Shown here: positions 60,191 through 64,000 of the stretch, in pieces
Position numbering within the stretch: position 1 is the first letter of the stretch
How the letters are laid out: each line of letters begins with the position of its first letter
Origin: Parashewanella curva
GTDB lineage: Bacteria; Pseudomonadota; Gammaproteobacteria; Enterobacterales; Shewanellaceae
Direction of reading: 5' to 3'
NCBI RefSeq assembly: GCF_003675895.1
Contig: NZ_ML014762.1
Location: forward strand, 24,066-88,065
Length of the DNA stretch: 64,000 bases
Position numbers and translations under genes: made by a program
Notes under the pieces: model-generated
The model's database searches: none
The model's input: only the letters and a program-made list of their open reading frames with translations
What the model was told of the DNA's origin: nothing

Positions 60191-62253
60191 TTTTTAGAGC
60201 AACTTTTTGCCTGAATGTTGCCGTAGTGAAAGCGAGATATGATCGAAGAAATATAAAGCCCCAAGCCTAAATGGGGCTTTTGTTTATTCTCGTGTTCTCT
60301 AATTGATACCATTGAATTAAAAATTTCACTTTCCATCCCCTCAGGTAGCATTGGCCCTGTGTTGGTTATTGATAATTCAGCTTGTTGTTTTTCCTTGATA
60401 AGCTGAATAATGATTGGTTCATTGGGTTTCGAGAACTCTGCTGCATTGGCAATCACTTTATCAAACATTTGAGCTAAGTAGTCTTCAACACCTAAGATAT
60501 GAATATCAGCTTGAATTTCAGCGTGGAATTGATGTTCAGGATAAATTTGCTGATAGATATCAAAGCAGTTATTTACAAGTTGTGACAAGTTCACAGAACT
60601 ACGGGGTTCTGAATCTATAGTTTGCTCTATTCGAGTGGCCTCAGACATGCTATTTAGAATACCATTAAGCCTTTGCAGTCCTTCTTGAGCTCGAAGCAGG
60701 TACTTACTGTCATTTTCACTGCCTTGCTGTAGCTCTAAGTGCTCTAAAGAGGAGCGTACAATTGTAATTGGCGTTCTTAATTCATGAGATAAACGAGAAC
60801 TCATGTTTTCGAGGTAATGGTTATAGTGTTCTACTCGTGTCAGCATACTTGAAAAACTTCGGATTAAGTCGCCAATTTCATCTGCATTCTGGCTATTAAT
60901 ATCAATCGCATGAATTTTTCCATCTGAATCGATAACGGATTCGGCCTGATCTCGTAATTGCGTTATTCTGCGTGAAATGGAAGTGGCAAAAATCAGCATG
61001 CTAACACTGGCTAAAATAGTCACAATTAACGCGGTATTGAGTAATGATGTCATGGCATGGCTGCGTAATTCTTGAATGCCTTGGGTAGTTTGTTGAGTTA
61101 ATACAGCACCTACAACCACACCTTGATGCCATATAGGGGTGATACTGGACAGCAGCTCCGTGTCTGAATCAGCGAGGGCTGTTTCTGATTGACCTTTAAA
61201 GCCACTCAACGCTCTGTGGGTCATAGGATCATCAAATTGGATTTGTTGTTGGTTAGGGTCAACAAAACTCAGGTTTTGTGTTCCAATAAGCCAATGGTAG
61301 ATAGGCTTTAAAATATCAGGAACTGAAGAAATGGTGCTGACACCTGAACTCCAACTTTGTCCACTAGCATGAATATCGCCACCCTGTGCCAGCACTTGTC
61401 CAGCATGATTCAGTACCCAAATTCGAGAATCAGAGTTATCTAATGAATCAATTATCTGCTCAATATCACTGCTAGGTTCAATTAAACGTCCTAGTGTGAG
61501 GGGCGAATTAACTGGGCTTGAAGTAATACTTGTTGTGCCATGAATGGTATGGAAAAAGCTTTCAAACGCCATGGCTTCTCCTAACAACCCTTTAGGTAAT
61601 GTCAGTTGAAGCAGAATACCGTCATTAGTGAGTGTCCACATTCCCTCAATGACTGATTCTGGGGTGAGAGGTGTCATCATGGCGGGATCGTCAGGTAACA
61701 AAAATCCATTTAGTTTTCCGCTTGCTGAAATTGTTATTAAATAGCGATTAAAGCGGTGATCTTTTACCGTTGAAATTTGTAAGTACTGGCTAGCGTAAGG
61801 AGAATGTGAGCTGTGGTTTAAATCAAGGTTAGGTACTGTAATATGAAAACTCATGAACACTTGGTTTTCGTATTGACCAACTTGAATGATGGCTTGGCTG
61901 CTTGAGTTATGAGAGCTGAAGATCTTGGCTGGACTTTGTTTTAATGGCAAATCATCTGTGCTGCCAGTGAAATGCACTGGATTACTTAACGGATATAAAT
62001 AAAAGTCTTTGGGCTGAATTTTATCGCGAGAAAAATTTAATCGTTCAAAAAGTTTAGGGCGTTGCTGTAATGCTGTCGCGACGGCTTGTGAGGTATTAGA
62101 CAAGTTATGCAGTTGAGTTTGCTTTAAGTAAACGTCAAGCTCATTAAAGTACCGGTAACCAAACCAAGGTAAAGCCGACAAAAAAAGCACAATAACCAAA
62201 AATTTGGTTCTAAGGCTGAACTTTGGGAGCTTAAGATAGAGTAATCGCCGCAT
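60088..62253 (-). CDS. pdsS: Sensor histidine kinase of the proteobacterial dedicated sortase system
   Basis: The 721-residue kinase has an N-terminal membrane helix (LVIVLFLSALPWFGYRYF near 21), a long periplasmic sensor region (about 35-400), a second helix (LLNTALIVTILASVSMLIFA near 408), a HAMP segment, the HisKA box MSSRLSHELRTPITIVRSSL near 495 and an HATPase domain (DKVIANAAEFS, LGLGLYISSI). The large sensor region and pairing with the next gene match PdsS. Its start overlaps the pdsR stop by one base (TAATG). The 3' end overlaps the convergent gene at 59435 by 103 bases. Confidence 0.9.
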   Translation of the reverse strand: MRRLLYLKLPKFSLRTKFLVIVLFLSALPWFGYRYFNELDVYLKQTQLHNLSNTSQAVATALQQRPKLFERLNFSRDKIQPKDFYLYPLSNPVHFTGSTDDLPLKQSPAKIFSSHNSSSQAIIQVGQYENQVFMSFHITVPNLDLNHSSHSPYASQYLQISTVKDHRFNRYLITISASGKLNGFLLPDDPAMMTPLTPESVIEGMWTLTNDGILLQLTLPKGLLGEAMAFESFFHTIHGTTSITSSPVNSPLTLGRLIEPSSDIEQIIDSLDNSDSRIWVLNHAGQVLAQGGDIHASGQSWSSGVSTISSVPDILKPIYHWLIGTQNLSFVDPNQQQIQFDDPMTHRALSGFKGQSETALADSDTELLSSITPIWHQGVVVGAVLTQQTTQGIQELRSHAMTSLLNTALIVTILASVSMLIFATSISRRITQLRDQAESVIDSDGKIHAIDINSQNADEIGDLIRSFSSMLTRVEHYNHYLENMSSRLSHELRTPITIVRSSLEHLELQQGSENDSKYLLRAQEGLQRLNGILNSMSEATRIEQTIDSEPRSSVNLSQLVNNCFDIYQQIYPEHQFHAEIQADIHILGVEDYLAQMFDKVIANAAEFSKPNEPIIIQLIKEKQQAELSITNTGPMLPEGMESEIFNSMVSIREHENKQKPHLGLGLYISSIISRFHYGNIQAKSCSKNHTTTISANFPLLTPNGEQDERKPTNHSPKFDRL

Positions 62254-62933
62254 TATTGATTCCAGCGATAGCCCATGCCGTAGACGGTGTTGATATGATC
62301 AAAATCAGCATCAATCGCCATAAACTTTTTTCTGATCCGTTTTACATGAGAAGTAATGGTGCTGTCATCAACATAGATTTTTGCATCTGACATTAGATCT
62401 TGTCTGGAGCGAACATGACCTGGTCGCTTAACTAATGCGTGTAGCATCCAAAACTCGGTTACGGTCATTTCTAATGCTTTCCCTTGCCATTGTACCGTCA
62501 TTTTATCTAAGTCCAGTTGTAGCTGGTTAACCTCTATGATTTCATTTTTGGTCTGTGTTGCTAAATCACTTCGACGAAATAGCGCTGCGATTCGTGCCAT
62601 TAGGTGCGGAAAGCTAGTGTTTTTCGTAAGGTAATCATCTGCGCCAAGTCGTAAACCGCTTACGACATCAAAATCACTATCTCTCGCCGTGAGAAAAATA
62701 ATAGGTAAAGTAGGGGACATGGCTCTAAGAGACTGACAAAGCATAAAACCCCCATCAGGTTCATCTTCTAATCCAATATCAATAATCGCAAGATCGGGTA
62801 AGCGAATCTCAAACGCTTGCATAGCCGTTGAGCGATTAGCGAAGCCTTGAACTTGATAACCATGGTTTTCCAAAAGCTCTTTATAGTTTTCACGGATGAT
62901 GGTTTCGTCTTCTACTATGGCTATGCGTTTCAT
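62253..62933 (-). CDS. pdsR: Response regulator of the proteobacterial dedicated sortase system
   Basis: The receiver domain (about 1-120) has IVEDE, the phosphoacceptor Asp in AIIDIGL near residue 52, the Thr in FLTARD and the Lys in YLTKN near 104. The C-terminal OmpR-type winged helix (about 130-225) ends DHINTVYGMGYRWN. It lies directly upstream of pdsS and is divergent from pdsO with 197 bases between, the usual order in this system, so it probably controls pdsO and the sortase genes. Confidence 0.9.
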   Translation of the reverse strand: MKRIAIVEDETIIRENYKELLENHGYQVQGFANRSTAMQAFEIRLPDLAIIDIGLEDEPDGGFMLCQSLRAMSPTLPIIFLTARDSDFDVVSGLRLGADDYLTKNTSFPHLMARIAALFRRSDLATQTKNEIIEVNQLQLDLDKMTVQWQGKALEMTVTEFWMLHALVKRPGHVRSRQDLMSDAKIYVDDSTITSHVKRIRKKFMAIDADFDHINTVYGMGYRWNQ

Positions 62934-63130
62934 CTTTACTAGGTTTTAAGTGTTTTACAGCAATATACCGAAAAAATAGTAAGAAATCAGCGTGCTGGGT
63001 TAATTGCCATTTTTCTGCCACATTTTATCCCTAATGCATCATTTTAGCTCCCCAATATTGCCAAGTTGCTTTGCTTTAATAATCCCCATCGAAACACTTT
63101 CGTTATAAATTTAACTACATGGAGCAAGCT

Positions 63131-63862
63131 ATGAAAAAGGCAATCATCTCAACACTAATCATTGGTTCAATTGTTACAAGTAATATGGCGATGGCCAACA
63201 CTGAAGAGCCACACGGTCAACAAGAACAGTTAGTTGGATTTGGTTCAGGTTTATTATTAGGTGCAGCTGTTGGTGGTCCTGTTGGTGCTGTTATTGGTGC
63301 TATTACAGGTGGAGTAATAGGTAAGAGCGTGGCCGATGATGAAAAGCTCACCGCTCAAGATGTTAAGTTGCAGCAACAGCAAGTGAAGCTAGCCAAATTG
63401 AACGAGCAGCAACAAGATTACCAACATCTGTCACATCAATATCGTTTAGCACAAAACAAGCTACAACAGTTAGGTGAAATGAGAACCTTAAAACAATTAG
63501 ATTTAGGGTTGAATGTGCAATTTAGAACGGGTTCAGCTCAAATCGAACCTTTGTACCAGAAACAACTTGAAGAAGTAGCAAAGCTGATGAATGCTCAGCC
63601 CGAACTTAAGTTAGACTTAAGCGGTTTTGCTGATAGACAAGGGCAAACTGATTTAAACCAGAAACTGTCTGAAAAGCGTATTTCTTCAGTTAAATCGTTA
63701 TTGACCGGCCTTGGAGTGGATGAAGCGAGGCTTACAGCTAAAGCTTATGGTGATACAGCTCCAATACATCAAGAGCAAACTTTAGAAAATAATGTATTTG
63801 ACCGCAGGGTGACGTTACAGCTTAGTCCTGAAATGGAATCCAGTTTAACAGCTAAGCAGTAA
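63131..63862 (+). CDS. pdsO: Sortase-associated OmpA-like protein PdsO
   Basis: A signal peptide (about 1-22) precedes a glycine-zipper membrane segment (LVGFGSGLLLGAAVGGPVGA and GAITGGVIGKSV), a Gln-rich coiled coil (about 75-115) and an OmpA-type peptidoglycan-binding domain (about 125-238: NVQFRTGSAQIEPL, DLSGFADRQGQTDLNQKLSE). This order is that of PdsO in the proteobacterial dedicated sortase system. I start at MKKAII with GGAG 6 bases upstream rather than the ATG four codons earlier. Next to pdsR/pdsS, it suggests that the sortase and its LPXTG-like substrate lie just beyond the right edge. The final 138 bases show nothing recognised. Confidence 0.9.
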   Translation: MKKAIISTLIIGSIVTSNMAMANTEEPHGQQEQLVGFGSGLLLGAAVGGPVGAVIGAITGGVIGKSVADDEKLTAQDVKLQQQQVKLAKLNEQQQDYQHLSHQYRLAQNKLQQLGEMRTLKQLDLGLNVQFRTGSAQIEPLYQKQLEEVAKLMNAQPELKLDLSGFADRQGQTDLNQKLSEKRISSVKSLLTGLGVDEARLTAKAYGDTAPIHQEQTLENNVFDRRVTLQLSPEMESSLTAKQ

Positions 63863-64000
63863 AGGATTTATTTTCCCAATCTGTAACTATTCAGCCCATC
63901 TGACTCAATCTGCTTAAAATAGCAACGGTTGAGTCACCATTTTACTTGATCCTCAATGATCATTTGACCGATCTTCCCAGTATGTCATGCTGACCAAATA

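Noticed and set aside
1..64000. CRISPR array, rRNA or tRNA genes
   Set aside because: No regularly spaced repeats, rRNA stretches or tRNA cloverleaf pattern were found on reading.

Overview
This window is AT-rich chromosomal DNA from a marine gammaproteobacterium. The set of genes points to the Shewanellaceae, with Parashewanella the best guess. Reasons: the pykA / hexR / zwf-pgl-edd-eda Entner-Doudoroff block, the yejK-yejL-yejM cluster, the proteobacterial dedicated sortase (Pds) genes, several families of small TA-flanked inverted-repeat elements, and eukaryote-like ankyrin proteins. The genus is an inference from gene content; no rRNA or tRNA gene was seen.

Region by region. (1) 1-3.7 kb: the 3' end of fadE, then an ankyrin-repeat protein and a small partner of unknown function. 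(2) 3.7-11.5 kb: central carbon metabolism. pykA and hexR lie on the minus strand and zwf-pgl-edd-eda on the plus strand, with candidate HexR operators in front of pykA, hexR and zwf. (3) 11.5-13.6 kb: a diacylglycerol-kinase-like gene between two inverted copies of a 263-265 bp MITE, followed by a second MITE family. (4) 13.6-22.4 kb: pheA, a methyltransferase, a large orphan protein, cheV behind a sigma-28-type promoter, two paralogous secreted proteins around a third MITE family, a DUF2750 protein and a lytic transglycosylase. (5) 22.5-26.1 kb: yjbQ, yejM, yejL and divergent yejK. (6) 26-38 kb: orphan secreted proteins, a dihydroorotase-like amidohydrolase, a two-domain 6-carboxytetrahydropterin synthase, an M23 peptidase, yccF, a PLP-dependent deaminase and a large zincin lipoprotein. 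(7) 38-51 kb: an SPFH protein, a carboxylesterase, two 5'-nucleotidase lipoproteins, a prepilin plus an apparent prepilin remnant, a TonB-dependent siderophore receptor under a Fur box, an APC permease and a Bcr/CflA transporter. (8) 51-54.3 kb: a mobile-element graveyard with an IS982-type transposase broken by one stop codon, the 3' end of a group II intron, REP-like palindromes and a short IS derivative, surrounding a second ankyrin gene. (9) 54.3-59.2 kb: a GST, ppx, ppk1 and a previously uncalled 45-residue membrane protein. (10) 59.4-64 kb: a candidate U-box-like protein and pdsS-pdsR with divergent pdsO; the sortase and its substrate probably lie just past the right edge.

How the genes work together: HexR should coordinate glycolysis and the Entner-Doudoroff route through pykA and zwf-pgl-edd-eda. 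The two nucleotidases, the permease and the siderophore receptor suit nutrient scavenging, and ppk1-ppx form a polyphosphate cycle. The ankyrin, U-box-like and HDxxH proteins look like a lineage-specific accessory layer, possibly for host interaction. PdsS/PdsR/PdsO mark a dedicated Gram-negative sortase locus.
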